64,000 nt of DNA from Talinum fruticosum (lineage: Eukaryota > Streptophyta > Magnoliopsida > Caryophyllales > Talinaceae). The notes beneath the pieces were generated by a model. It had not been told where the DNA came from. It worked only from the letters and a program-made list of their open reading frames with translations, and did not search any database. Both the position numbers and the translations under genes were made by a program. Positions 1 to 11,600 of the stretch are shown here, in pieces (position 1 is the first letter of the stretch; every line of letters starts with the position of its first letter). The DNA is taken from contig JAITYX010000017.1 of the NCBI GenBank assembly GCA_021018815.1, positions 7,626,001-7,690,000 on the forward strand, given 5' to 3'.

Positions 1-188
1 CAACATCCACCGGTAAAAAACTTGCTTGGAGAAAATCAACTCTCCAACAAACTTGCTCTCGATCGATAAAATCCCCAACCCGTAGGAGCGAGAATTCGAG
101 GATCCAAGCTAGTAATCACTTTGAAAGAATGAGGTCTCGGTACCCACTTGGATTCCCGGATATTGAGGGAGTAGCCATCTCCCACTCT

Positions 189-2003
189 TCACCGAACTCC
201 TCTCCTAACCACCTTAAAAACTTGACTGATGCTTCGCCACGTATAGCTTGGGTGATTACCAATCTGGGCATCAAGTATTCCACGCTCCACCCAATGGATC
301 CTTCTCACTTTCTTAGAGTGTCCCCACCAAAATCGGTTCACCATTGCTTGAATCTCATCGCACAACTCCTTAGGAAATAAGAGCACACTCATATAATAGG
401 TTGGGATAGCTCGGGCCATTGCCTTTACTAGCATTTCCCTACCTGCCCGTGAGAGATGTCAATCAATCCAACTCAGCAATCTCTTCCCTATACGGTCCTT
501 AATAGGTAAAAACGGTTTCTTTCTAGACCTTCCTATTTTAGTAGGAACACCTAGATATTTGTCATGCGAGAGGACCTCCCTAATATCTAGCTTCAAAGCT
601 AATGCCATCCTGTTTTCCGCCTTCACCCCTTTACTTGAAAGAGACACTAGTTTTGTCAAAGTTGATTTTTTGCCCCGATGCTCGTTCATATCTCTGCAGA
701 ATATCTATAATCGTAGAAGCTTGATCCATATTTGCTGCACAAAATATCATCGTATCATAGGTAAATAGGAGGTGAGAAACAATTGGTGCTTCATCATAGA
801 TACTAAAACAAATCAGTCTACTAGAGGAAACAACATTTGAAAGAAGATAAGACAATCTTTCTGCCACAAACAGGGAAGAGGTACGGGAGATTGGGTCACC
901 CCGATGGAGACCTCTCGATGGCCGAACAAAGCCCCGCAGTTCACCATTTATAATGAACGATAAAGAAGATGACTCAACATAAGACATAATCAAGTTGACC
1001 TAAAAGGACGAGAAACCCATTTTCAACATGATCTCGCTTAAGAAAAGGCCATTCCACTCTATCAAGTTTAATAGCCATATCTCCATTGGCTTTAGAGGAT
1101 CCATGCATGGTGTGAAAATTTTCAAACGCTATAAGAATATTATTCGAGATAAACCGGCCCGGAGTGAAAGCACTTGGAGATATCGAAATAATATTAGACA
1201 AAAGGGCTTTTAAATAGTTAGAAATCACCTTAGTCACAAGCTTGTAAATCACATTACACAAACCGATCGGTCTGAACTCCTCAATGCAATCCGGTTTATT
1301 CTTTTTAGGAATAAGAACAACATGGGTGTGGTTAAAACCATCCGGCATCGGTTGACCTCGAAGAATTCCTAACACTTGCATTCGACACATCCTTTCCTAC
1401 TATACTTCAATAATTTTGAAAGAAGAAAGGGTTCATACCATCGGGCCCAAGAGCTTTAGAAGGATGCATCTTTTAAGAGCTTAAACCACTTCCTCCTCGA
1501 GTGTAGGGCTAGCACAGCTTTGTGTTCATCTTTTACGTAACAATAGTGGGGACCAATGACAACACCTCCTGTATGCTAGATGGGTTGGAAGATTGGAAGA
1601 GATTGGAAAAATAAGAGGTGACAATATTTTCCAGGTCATCTATTGACATCCGAAGTAGCCCATTAGTGTCACGAAGCCCCTCAATATAATTAACTTTTCG
1701 ACGAGCGCTAGCTTTCTCATGGAACCATTTGCTCGTTTTTATCACCACACTTTAAGAATTTCGTTCGAGACTCGTTGCCACCACAGTAACTCCTCCCTAC
1801 GACGCCATCTCGCTAATCTCCTCCAACAACGATCTGTCTATGGTTGATGTCATTAGTAGCTTTAAGTTGTTGGGTTTGAATAAAAATCTCCTTTTGAACT
1901 TGGCCAAATTCATTTTTGTTCCAATCATATAAGGCAAGCAAACAATTATCGGTGTTCTTAGACACAATTTCAGCTCATCGAACTCGTACCACAATTGCGC
2001 CAA
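189..2003 (-). pseudogene. LINE ORF2 reverse transcriptase region, broken
   Basis: Fragments in several frames: 2003-1797, 1748-1533, 1390-974, 993-631, 689-459 and 434-189. Recognisable RT blocks are the finger segment with LIPKKNKPDCIEEFRPIGLCN, the palm segment GLHRGDPIS, the damaged catalytic box FTYDTMIF, and the later YLGVPTKIGRS block. At least four frame changes and an altered catalytic aspartate mean no active enzyme could be made. It adjoins the endonuclease remnant and ORF1 in the expected order. Confidence 0.85.
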
Positions 2004-3231
2004 GCACCCTTGATTACTTCCCCATACCCCTCATCTGTTGCCCACATTTGCTCAAACCTACACCTACGCTGCCTATTATTGATTTTCTCCCGAGGTTTCT
2101 CTAGCTGCACCATAATAGGGATATGATATGAAATTTTCTCGTCTAGATGGGTAACTTTCGCATTGGGAAAAATCGCAGACCACTCGGCCGAGGCACGTAA
2201 AGCGATCTAGGCGTTCCTCCACGGACCCACCTTCTTCCCGACCATTCCACCAAGTATAAGCATAGCCTAAATAGTTCAGGTCAAACAGACCGCAATCCTC
2301 CCAGTGTCCGACGAAATAGGACTAACACACTTTTGTTTTTTACTACTTCCCCGTTTTCTCAAAATTGAAGAAAATTTCATTGTAGTCCCCACCCATAAGG
2401 CCTTTCGGGTCAAGCATCATCTCACATGTTTTAGATTTGTGTTGAGGTTCTAGGCAACCATAGATTCCAGGTAAGCGCCAAGGATAATCATGACTCAATT
2501 TATGAAGACAAAAAGTGATACCCGCAAGCTCTTATCCCAAAGAATTGCAAGACCTCCCCAACGTCCCCTCTATCTACACAAAGAGCATGATAGTCACCAA
2601 TTTTATTGAGTCTTCCCATAAATTCAACAAAATTCAGTTTGGTTTCCGAAAGGAATACCAAAGTCGGCTTCCATCTCCGCGACGAGAGTTATGGAGATTC
2701 GAAGCGCCTTGGGGTTGTTGAATCCCCGACGGTTCGGGCATAAAGTACTCATTGGGAAGCGCAGGGTCAATCAACGACCTCCGCCTCGGCTGAGCTACCA
2801 CCTACAGCCTCGTCCACAACTCTCACTTTCCTCTCCCCTTTCTTCCTTTTCTTAATGTCACTGATTTTTTGTTTCCAAGTATCGCCTCCATCAATGATCA
2901 TTTCAGAAGGTTGTTTAATCCGTCCTCCCATGCCCTTGTTTCGTTGTTTCCCATGATATTCTCCTCAAGCGGGAGTTTCTTCTTAACCCTATGAGCATTA
3001 CAACCAGCCCGAATTTCCGAAGTTTCGCTTGTCCTCTTTCCATTCATCGTCGCTCCCTTTCCATTTCCTTTTTATCGGCGATGCCCTTAACCTTGGTCCA
3101 TGTTACAACTCCTCCTCTAGTGTGACACCATCATAGTTTCCATAGTCACGGTATCCATGCCCCATCAAACTTCAAGCGTAACAAAAGTCGGGAGTTTCAC
3201 GTAAGTTCAATCTACTTCGGCTTTCAGTCAA

Positions 3232-3673
3232 CTATGATTTTGAAGCCTCTCCGAAGCGGTTTCCGGTGTTGACTTCCACTATGATTTTGAGGTACTTCAA
3301 AGGCGTGAGGATATCTTCTTCATCAACTTGTATAAATTTACCCAATTTTGAGCCTAGTTGTTCCGTGAAAGTAAATGTTTTTTTCTTCATTGGCAACTCA
3401 CAAACCTTTACCCATAATATTGCCGTATCAAAGACGATTTCGGACGGGGATACTCCTCCGTTCAATGGCTACGAGCATTATGAGCTTTCCATCGAAGGAC
3501 CATGGTTCGTCATTAATCACCTTCTCTCTGTCTAATTGGGAAAAGAATTGAAAAGAGGATAGGTTTTTATCTAAGTCTATAATGAGAACACCCTTTGAGG
3601 GTTTCCATATGTTCTTAATTGCGACCTTGAATCCGTTAGCGTTAAAGCTATTCGTTGAATGTGACGAAATCAT
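3232..3673 (-). pseudogene. LINE ORF1 remnant (DUF4283-like)
   Basis: Two overlapping - strand frames (3673-3428 and 3465-3232) together resemble the N-terminal domain of plant LINE ORF1 proteins. That domain has a 'power of the loops' segment, then a tryptophan-rich segment and a leucine-proline turn (here ILWVKVCELPMKK). A frameshift lies in their overlap around 3430-3465. No CCHC zinc knuckle was recognised in the stretch downstream. The role in an intact element would be RNA binding. Position directly 5' of the endonuclease/RT region supports the assignment. Confidence 0.6.
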
Positions 3674-3707
3674 TTGGGCTATTTCAGCTTCGTTGTATTC
3701 AACATAA

Positions 3708-4391
3708 GTTGTAAGGAGGTATAAAAAGATATAAGGAGTTTTAACAAGTTTAAAGGAGTAAAATGGAATATAAAATATTATATATGATTCGATAAAATGT
3801 TTAATGTATTCATATGTGTATTTTTATAGTTATGTGCAAAATATTTGTATTTTTATTTATAAATTTTACGTAATAGAATAATAAAATTTATATATTTGTG
3901 ATGCCAAATGCATATATGTCATGTTTAATGATTTGTTTTTTCAAGAAAAAAATTATATTTGATATTTATGAAAAGAGTTATTATAGATACATAAATGATT
4001 TTCATGTAACAGGTAGTTGAAAATGACCTTAATTTTACACGTTTAAAATAAATATCTTCAACTATTAATTTAATTAGTTGAGAACATTTATTTCAAACTT
4101 GTAAAATTAAGGTAATTTTTAAATATCTATTATATGAAAGTCATTTATGCATCTATAAAAACTCTTTTCAAAAGTATCAAATATAATTTTGTTTTTTCTA
4201 AAAATAAAAAAGAAGAAAAAATCATCAAACCGATACAAATGCATTTGACATTACAAATATATAAATTTTATAATTTACATTAAATTCATAAATAAAAATA
4301 CAAATATGTTATACACAAATATAAAAATATATTAAACATTTTTATCGAGTCATATAAAATATTTTATAGTCCTTACACTTCCTTACACCTA
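3708..4391. repeat. Large fold-back (inverted-repeat) element
   Basis: The sequence is an imperfect palindrome centred at about 4069 (around ttcaactattaatttaatta). The left arm from 3708 matches the reverse complement of the right arm ending near 4391. Paired landmarks are 3786 gattcgat with atcgagtc at 4344, and tttgtatttttatttataaa with its complement near 4290. Arms are about 340 bp with almost no loop. There is no coding capacity and it is very AT-rich. It looks like a MITE or fold-back transposon; a target duplication was not clear. It sits immediately 5' of the LINE. Confidence 0.7.
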
Positions 4392-5067
4392 AATAGAACA
4401 GGACCAAAATATAATATTCGACGAATGTCCATAATTTTGAAGTTGATTTAAGTGTAAATTTAGACTGTGACTAATTTCCTAACATGTTTGAGTAAGGTCT
4501 AATATTCAATAGTAGATTTATCTTAATTAATTTTTACATCATAGTAATCAACTAGTCGATATATGTTAAAAATCAAATAAAGTTTAAGATGTTAGATGTA
4601 AGCATAGGCAAACTAATGCCCAACTAAATTAAAGTTCAGTCATATTATGATCAATCAAAAATTTTTTAACCAATTGTCAAGCATGATGGATATTTTTGTA
4701 TGAATATTATGCCAGTTCAATTAGATTAGTTGACTTTGTTTAGAGTTAAAATAAGTCGTATTATTTAGGTACATTACAAAGTCATTAGCATTAAATAATT
4801 TTATATAAATTGGAATGTAAAATAATTTTCAAAGAATAAATAGCCTAACTTGCTTATTCTTCTAAAAATATTTATTGTTTTTACATGTCATAGTTATGCC
4901 ATGTCAGGTTTTATGACAAGCCACATCATCCATAGTTAAAGAAAAAGATAAAATTTAGATAATTGAGGGGTATATACTTGAATTTTAAAGTTTAGGAGCA
5001 TTCACTTACCTTGACCAAAAGTTTAGGGATAATATATTTTTAGAATTTAAAAAATAACAATTCAACT
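4392..5067. other. AT-rich intergenic DNA
   Basis: Between the fold-back element and the repeat upstream of NUP96. I see no coding region, RNA gene or recognisable element, only A/T-rich sequence. Confidence 0.6.
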
Positions 5068-5330
5068 AGTAGGTCTTGTGTGAGACCATCTCATTTAACG
5101 AGTTATTGTGAGATGTAAATTTTATGGTGACTTTAAATACACGAGAGGATAACTAATAATTCATTTAGTAGTAACTTTAATAAGAGTCACCTTTTGATGA
5201 ATTATTACACTCCGAATTAAAAAGTAACTCTAGTATAAATTGTTAGTCGTATTAAAATCTTTAAGTCATATCTAACAAAATCTGTTTCATAATAACTTTT
5301 ACATAAAATGATCTCATATAAAAATTTATA
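5068..5330. repeat. Dispersed MITE-like repeat, copy 1
   Basis: Begins with the motif ggtcttgtgtgagaccatct and ends near aaaatgatctcatataa, with internal ggtgactttaaa and aataattcattta blocks. The same block order in reverse complement occurs inside intron 4 of NUP96 (about 13231-13425), so this is a dispersed family. The left motif is itself a short palindrome (gtctt..gagac). Exact ends and target duplications are unresolved. Confidence 0.5.
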
Positions 5331-5399
5331 TTTAGTAAAAATATAAAATATAAAATATAAGGGCACCATATACATTTTTGAAATAAAATCATCCTTCAA

Positions 5400-5663
5400 A
5401 GTAAATTATAAAAATTTTGAGGGCATAAAAAAGGTGAGGGGAAAAGAATTGCCTCTTCGTTGAGTTCACTCTGGTCTTGAGGAACAGTTTCAAAAGGCGG
5501 GCTCCGAAAATTCTCTCTCCTCAAAAACCTCTTCACTCCACACTCAGCACTCGCAGGACAAGCCCTAGCGTGCCTCCCGCTGACGAGCCTCCGACGACGG
5601 CACCTCCCGCCGGCGACGACCAAGGTTGGTTCCTTCTTTCTCTCTCCTCTCCTCATCATAGCT
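5400..5663 (+). promoter_or_regulatory. NUP96 promoter/5' UTR region
   Basis: The sequence changes from very AT-rich to CT- and GC-richer at about 5450, typical of a plant 5' UTR. A weak TATA-like gcataaaaaagg lies near 5424. A pyrimidine-rich stretch (ttctttctctctcctctcct) precedes the ATG at 5664. The short GT..AG interval 5623-5660 is too small for a usual plant intron, so I leave the leader unspliced. Confidence 0.4.
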
Positions 5664-8600
5664 ATGGAATGTGATGTACTGCGCGACCCTTTCTGTGGAA
5701 GAGCATGCTCTTTCGGATCTTCTTCTTCGTCTTTGCGAATTTCATCCCCATGTAAGAAAAGAAAGAAAAATTTCTCTCCATTAAATGGGTGTTTGCCCCT
5801 TTTGCGGTCTCCGGACTATTATACTGAACCTTCACTGGAAGAATTAGGGGACTTGGAGATGGTAGACCCTGGTTATTGTAGTCGAGTTAGGGGTTTCACG
5901 ATTGGGAGGGTTGGTTATGGAAGTGTGATGTTTGTTGGGGAAACTGATGTGAGGTATCTAGATTTAGAGGAGATTGTCAAGTTCAATAGACATGAGGTTG
6001 TTGTATATGAAGATGAAAGTTCAAAGCCTCCCGTTGGTCAGGGCCTCAATAAGCCTGCTATCGTCACTTTGATTTTGAAGCTAGGAATGTCGGGTATTGG
6101 AGGTGATGGGTTTAGTAAGGTTGTTGAGGTATTAAGAGCGAGTGCTGATAGGCAGGGAGCTGAGTTTGTCTCATATGACCCGTTGAATGGTGAATGGAAG
6201 TTTTCAGTTTGCCATTTTAGCCGATTTGGGTTGAATGAGGATGATGAAGAGGATATTGTCATGGATGATGTTGACCCAGTTGAGGATCCGATTGAGATGA
6301 ATGACACTGTGGCTATTGGCGAAGATGATGATGGCTTTGCTGTCGGTAATAGATTTAATGTTGGCCCGAATGTCCCGGAACTTTGTCATTCACTCCCAGC
6401 TCATCTTGGGCTTGATCCTGTTCGGATGAAAGAGATGAAAATGTTTATGTTCCCGGTTGATGATGAGGTTGAAGACTATCGTGAGATTCGTTATAGTGGG
6501 AAACAAACGTTCCACCGAGAAAAGTCTCCGTTAGTTAACTCTGGGTTGAGGATGAATCACAAACCTAGTCCCCCGCCGCCTAGGAAGATCCCATTACCGT
6601 TGCTCGAGTATAAACCTAGCAGTTTTGATGTCAATACTCCTGGGACTCTTTTACTAGCCCAACAAAACAAAGGATTGCCTTTGAAGGTGGGTAAACAGGA
6701 GGGTTTTAAGCTGGATTCTACCTGTGAAACTCCGGTATCTGGCTATCATTCACGAAACATAGTTGATGCAGGATTGTTTATGGGTAGGTCATTTCGTGTT
6801 GGATGGGGACCCAACGGTGTTCTTATTCATAGTGGCACACATGTAGGTAGCAGTGATGGTCAGGGGATATTATCTTCTGTGTTAACTCTTGAAAAAGTTG
6901 CAATAGACAAAGTTGCTAGAGATGAGAGAAATGAGGTGAAAAAAGAAGCTGTAGATTTGCTTTTTGACTCTCCTTTGGATCTGCACAAATCTCTGAATCC
7001 TAGAACACAAGAAATTGAAGTTGGTTCCTTCAAGTTAAGCTTACAAGAGGTTGTATGTGATCGCTTAGTGCTTTCTGATATCTGTAGACGTTATATAGAA
7101 ATAGTTGAGACGCAACTTGAGATTTCTGGTTTAACTGCTTCTGTTCGCATGTCTTTAATGCACCAAGTAATGGTGTGGGAGCTCATTAGGGTCCTTTTCT
7201 CTGAGAAAGAAACCAATGGACGGTCAAAGTTTGAGTTTAATGTCGATGAGGAAGACATGATGCAGGATGGAAAAGCCAGCCTTCCAGACATTGAACCTGA
7301 AGCACTCCCTTTGGCCCGGAGAGCAGAGTTTAGTTACTGGTTACAGGAGAGTGTGTACCATCGGGTGCAGGAAGATGTCAGCTGCTTGGATGAGTTCAGT
7401 GATTTAGAGCACATATTCCTTCTACTGACTGGACGACAGCTGGATGCTGCTGTGGAGTTGGCTGCTTCTCGAGGGGATGTGAGGCTTGCTTGCTTGCTAA
7501 GTGGTGCTGGCGGGTCAATGGTGAATCGTTCCGATATAGCTCAGCAACTGGACCTGTGGAGAATCAATGGGATGGACTTCAACTTCATTGAAAAGGATAG
7601 GATACGGCTTCTTGAATTGCTATCTGGTAATATTCATGGTGCTTTGCTTGACAAGAAAATTGATTGGAAAAGGTTCTTGGGATTGTTGATGTGGTATGAG
7701 CTACCGCCTGGCACTGTCTTGCCGGCTGTTTTTCACACTTATCAGCACCTTCTTACTGAAGGAAAGGCTCCGTACCCTGTCCCAGTTTACATCGATGAGG
7801 CACCAGTAGATGAGACTGTTAAAATTGCCACAGAGGGACGGTTTGACCTTGCATATTATCTCATGTTACTTCATGCTAATGAAGATGGCAAATTTGATCA
7901 TCTAAAATCTATGTTTAGTGCTTTTGCATCAACTGATGATCCACTTGACTACCATATGATCTGGCACCAGCGTGCTATTCTGGGAGCAATAGGTACTTTT
8001 AGTTCGAGAGATCTTCATATTGTAGACATGTCATATGTTTCCCAGCTTCTATGTCTGGGGAAATGCCATTGGGCCATCTATGTAGTCCTTCAAATGCCTT
8101 ATTGTGAGGATTATCCTTATTTGCATTCTACTGTGATCCGGGAGATTTTGTTCCAATACTGCGATACCTGGAGCACTCAAGAAGAGCAGCGCAAATTTAT
8201 TGAAGAATTGGGTGTTCCATCACAGTGGTTGCATGAGGCTATGGTACATTCTTATTTCTAGTTCTTTGTTATTAATCACTGCCATAAAATATCTGACTGA
8301 TTATTTACAGTTTACTTTAGCATTTGTGGAAGTTCTGTAAGAGAAGTTGCAGAATGATCCACCGTAACCCTGAAGGGACTAATTAGCTGAGAATAATTAG
8401 GAGCTTTAGATACATGATTTGTTCTATTTGAAAATGCAGCAAAAATACACGAAAGAATGCATTTTATTTATTTAACTACAGGAAAGTGGAGTTGTGATCT
8501 TGGAAGCAAGGAAGTTTCTCATCATTAGAAAAAACCACAATTTTGGAAAGGCTGAACATGGAACAAAAAGTGAGATATCTTGCAAAGAAAAACGATGAGT

Positions 8601-11600
8601 GGAGTCAGGATATCTACCCGTAGTGAGGACTAGTGCTCTTGCAGTAGTTCAGCCGAAACTGCCCTGCAAAAACTGAATTAATAGGATGCTTGAAACTGTT
8701 CCACATCAGTAACACTGTCTAGCCCCCCAAAACTCTAGAACCTCCTTACTAATTCTTCATGTAGCTTAAGATAAGCCCTCAAAATAATCTGGAAAAGAAA
8801 AGAAAAGTAAAGGCACAAACAAGGAGAAACCCTCATTTGAGCATCTACCAAATGAGCATACTCCCTGTGTGCTACCTTTATATGCATATATAGATAACAG
8901 TGTAGGGCCAGATCCACAGTGATGATCCCAACTCAAGCAAAGCATAACCCCTGACTTGCAGCTGAACATAGAAGGTCATTGTCCATAATTGCAATGTGAT
9001 GAGTGGATTACCTGTGCCAGAAGCTCCTACCATTTGTATGTGCTATGCTTTTCAGTTTTCACCAATACTCCAAACGAGCCTTTTGTTCTCACTTGTTTCG
9101 TTCTTCTTTATCTGAATGCTTTTTCTCCTGAGCAACGTAGGCTGTGTATTTCCAATACGATGGTGACCTTGCTAAGGCTCTAGAGCACTACATTCAATGT
9201 GGGAATTGGCAAAAAGCTCATTCAATTTTCGTAACATCAGTTGTTCATTCGTTATTTTTGTCAGGTCAGTATTTTTATTTCCTGTTCTTTTTCGCTGCTC
9301 ATTGGATTTCTTCTTGTTCACTACCTTTCTTGTTAAACTGATAAATAGGGTCAAGTTTTGCTATTATTGCATAATTATTTGGTACTCTCGCATGATTGTT
9401 GTTTACTTGTTTAAATAATCATTGTTAGTGGCATTTGGCTTGTGCTATGCAATTGCAATGTAATGGAATCAATGCTGTATTGAGATTAATGGAACTGTCT
9501 GATGAATGGGATCGAATAATATTTCCATTGTAATGTTTGGTTACTAGGTAATTACATTGGTGATGATATACGTTTTCCATCACAATTCAGATTCCATGTT
9601 TCTGAGAGAGGGGGGATTCTGAATACATCTATTTCCTGCCTCATCAACTGACATCCTTGGTGGGCAATCACAATAACTGAGATTTGACCTGAGTCATAAC
9701 ACAGTTGTTTGGAGGAGGAAATGGCTGTGTTTCTGCAGTCATACATTAGCCAAGGTTGTGGTTGTGCAGGGAGACAGAGGGAAGGAAGGGAAGTTGGGGT
9801 GGGAATGTTCCAAAGGGAATATATGATGGGAGGAGAGTACAGTGCTGGGGACGGTTGTGATGTTACTGATGATTAAAAAGCTGAGAGGCCTAACAGTATT
9901 AGAGCACAAATAAAGTAGTAGAGTGAGTGAGATAGGACAGTTGGTGTTGATGAGATATAAAAATGTGTGTATTTTGAAGTGAGAAGGGAGAGAGAGAAAT
10001 GGAGGGATAAAGGGAGAGAATTGAGAAAGGTGCAACTGTTGATGACCCTGAGTTTTAGGTGTTTGATGATGAGAGGAGACATAAAGAAATAAAGTGGGGT
10101 AGAACTTACAAGAGAGAGATTGAGAGAGGTGCAAATTTTGAATATTGTTTTTGAGACCCTAAGAAATGCACATCAGAGCTATTTGGGTTCTCAACATTGT
10201 GTCAAAATATTATGTAATTTGATGTATTCTTCACAAAGCTATCTCCCATGCCTGTTACTGGGGAAAAAAAAAAGAAAACATCCTACACCTGTTGTTACTA
10301 ATTTGCTCAAACTTAACTAAAAATGTAATTTCAGCAATTTGGCACTTAGTATCTTCCTATCTGTTCATACTTCATACCTGAAGATTATACAGCTTTGATG
10401 AGATTTTAGCAACTGTGATTTGAATGATCTTCCTACTATATGGAAAAACTCATGAACTAGTTTTTCGAATAAGGGGAGAATGATGCAAAATGGATAGAAC
10501 TTATCAAATTGGTGGTTATTTCTCTTTTATTTTTTCTGTAAAAAATTAGTATTATTGACTGCATCCGAATTGAAATATGCTAGAATATGTACAGGGTATG
10601 TAGTTTTTTTTGGTGGGATTTTTGGATGAAATTAATGCGAACTTTGACCAGATTGGACGAAAATAATATAAACTTTTTTTCTTGCATGTTAGTTGTATTA
10701 ACTTTAGCCCTAGTTAATAGCGAGTAGAACACCATGAAGGGTTGTGTTACTCGGAAGAGCGATGATGTGGCAAGTGAAGTCGTGATGTAGACGATGGAGT
10801 TGAACATTTGATTTTATCTCTTTTTTAACTTGGTTGAATAAGGGTTTGTTTGTGTCAATGCAAATAAAACAGTCAAAGTCAAACCTTCAACTTCGCCGTC
10901 TATGTCGGCGACTTTACCTGCTACATCATTGCTCCGCCGAGTCATAGCCCCTTAACTCGTTGGTGTTGTGCTAACGTTAAATTGGGTTAAATTTTATACT
11001 GCTAACGTCCAAGAAAAAAATTATATTATTTTCGTCCAATATCGTTAAAGTTAGTATTATTTTCATCCAACTTTTTAATAAAAAAACTAGGATTAAGAAT
11101 CCTATTGTTCACTGATTTTTTGAGACTTTATGACAGTAAAGTGTTTGTTAAAGTAGTATTTTATTAGGATATGATATGAAGAAATATTTTCTCTTGTATT
11201 TTTTCTTATTTTTCATGCAGTTGAGCAGCTGTAAGTTTTTTGCCTATAAATAGGGCTTTCATTAGCATATTTTTTTCATATTTGAACTACTTAAAGTGAG
11301 AGTCTTTTATGTAGAAGTTTTTACACATCAGTATCACTACTACTACTCTTCTGTGGACTAGTAGGTGGTCAACGCTTTAAATATAAGGTTGAATGGGGAG
11401 AATCTCTCTGGGACTAAGGGGTAAGACTCTGTACCCCTCTCCGTGTGCGGGCAGGGGGAGGCATGCCCCAGTAGCTGTAGGGGGTAGTTTGGCTACGCTT
11501 TGCAAACCAGAAATTATTCTTGTGGTCCCTTCAATGTGCATTTGTGGCTCTTATATGCCAAAACCGCACTATCTTCACTTTACCTTTGATCGTAAACACT

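Larger units (their letters stand above)
1..3690 (-). mobile_element. L1-type non-LTR retrotransposon (LINE), degenerate, 3' end beyond the window
   Basis: Read on the - strand from about 3690 down to 1, the pieces fall in LINE order. A nucleic-acid-binding ORF1 region (3673-3232) comes first. Next is an endonuclease region around 2760-2000, with an FLSETK-like stretch near 2650. Reverse transcriptase blocks follow at 2003-460 (LIPKKN, IGLCNVIYK, LHRGDPIS). Last is the post-RT region MSVLLFPKELCDEI / FWWG (434-189), running into the left edge. The zinc-finger and RNase H parts and the poly-A tail would lie outside the window. Many frameshifts and stops separate the pieces, so the copy is dead. 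The RT catalytic motif, normally F-A-D-D, reads FTYDT at about 780, losing the second aspartate. The pattern is of the plant L1 clade; family assignment is by motif only. Confidence 0.9.

Noticed and set aside
5623..5660. Mini-intron just before the NUP96 start codon
   Set aside because: GT and AG are present but about 40 bp is shorter than usual plant introns, and the pyrimidine tract is normal for a leader.
9739..10134. 131-codon minus-strand frame in NUP96 intron 2
   Set aside because: Composition is serine/histidine/proline/leucine from CT-rich sequence. There is no domain and it lies within an intron of a well-supported gene.
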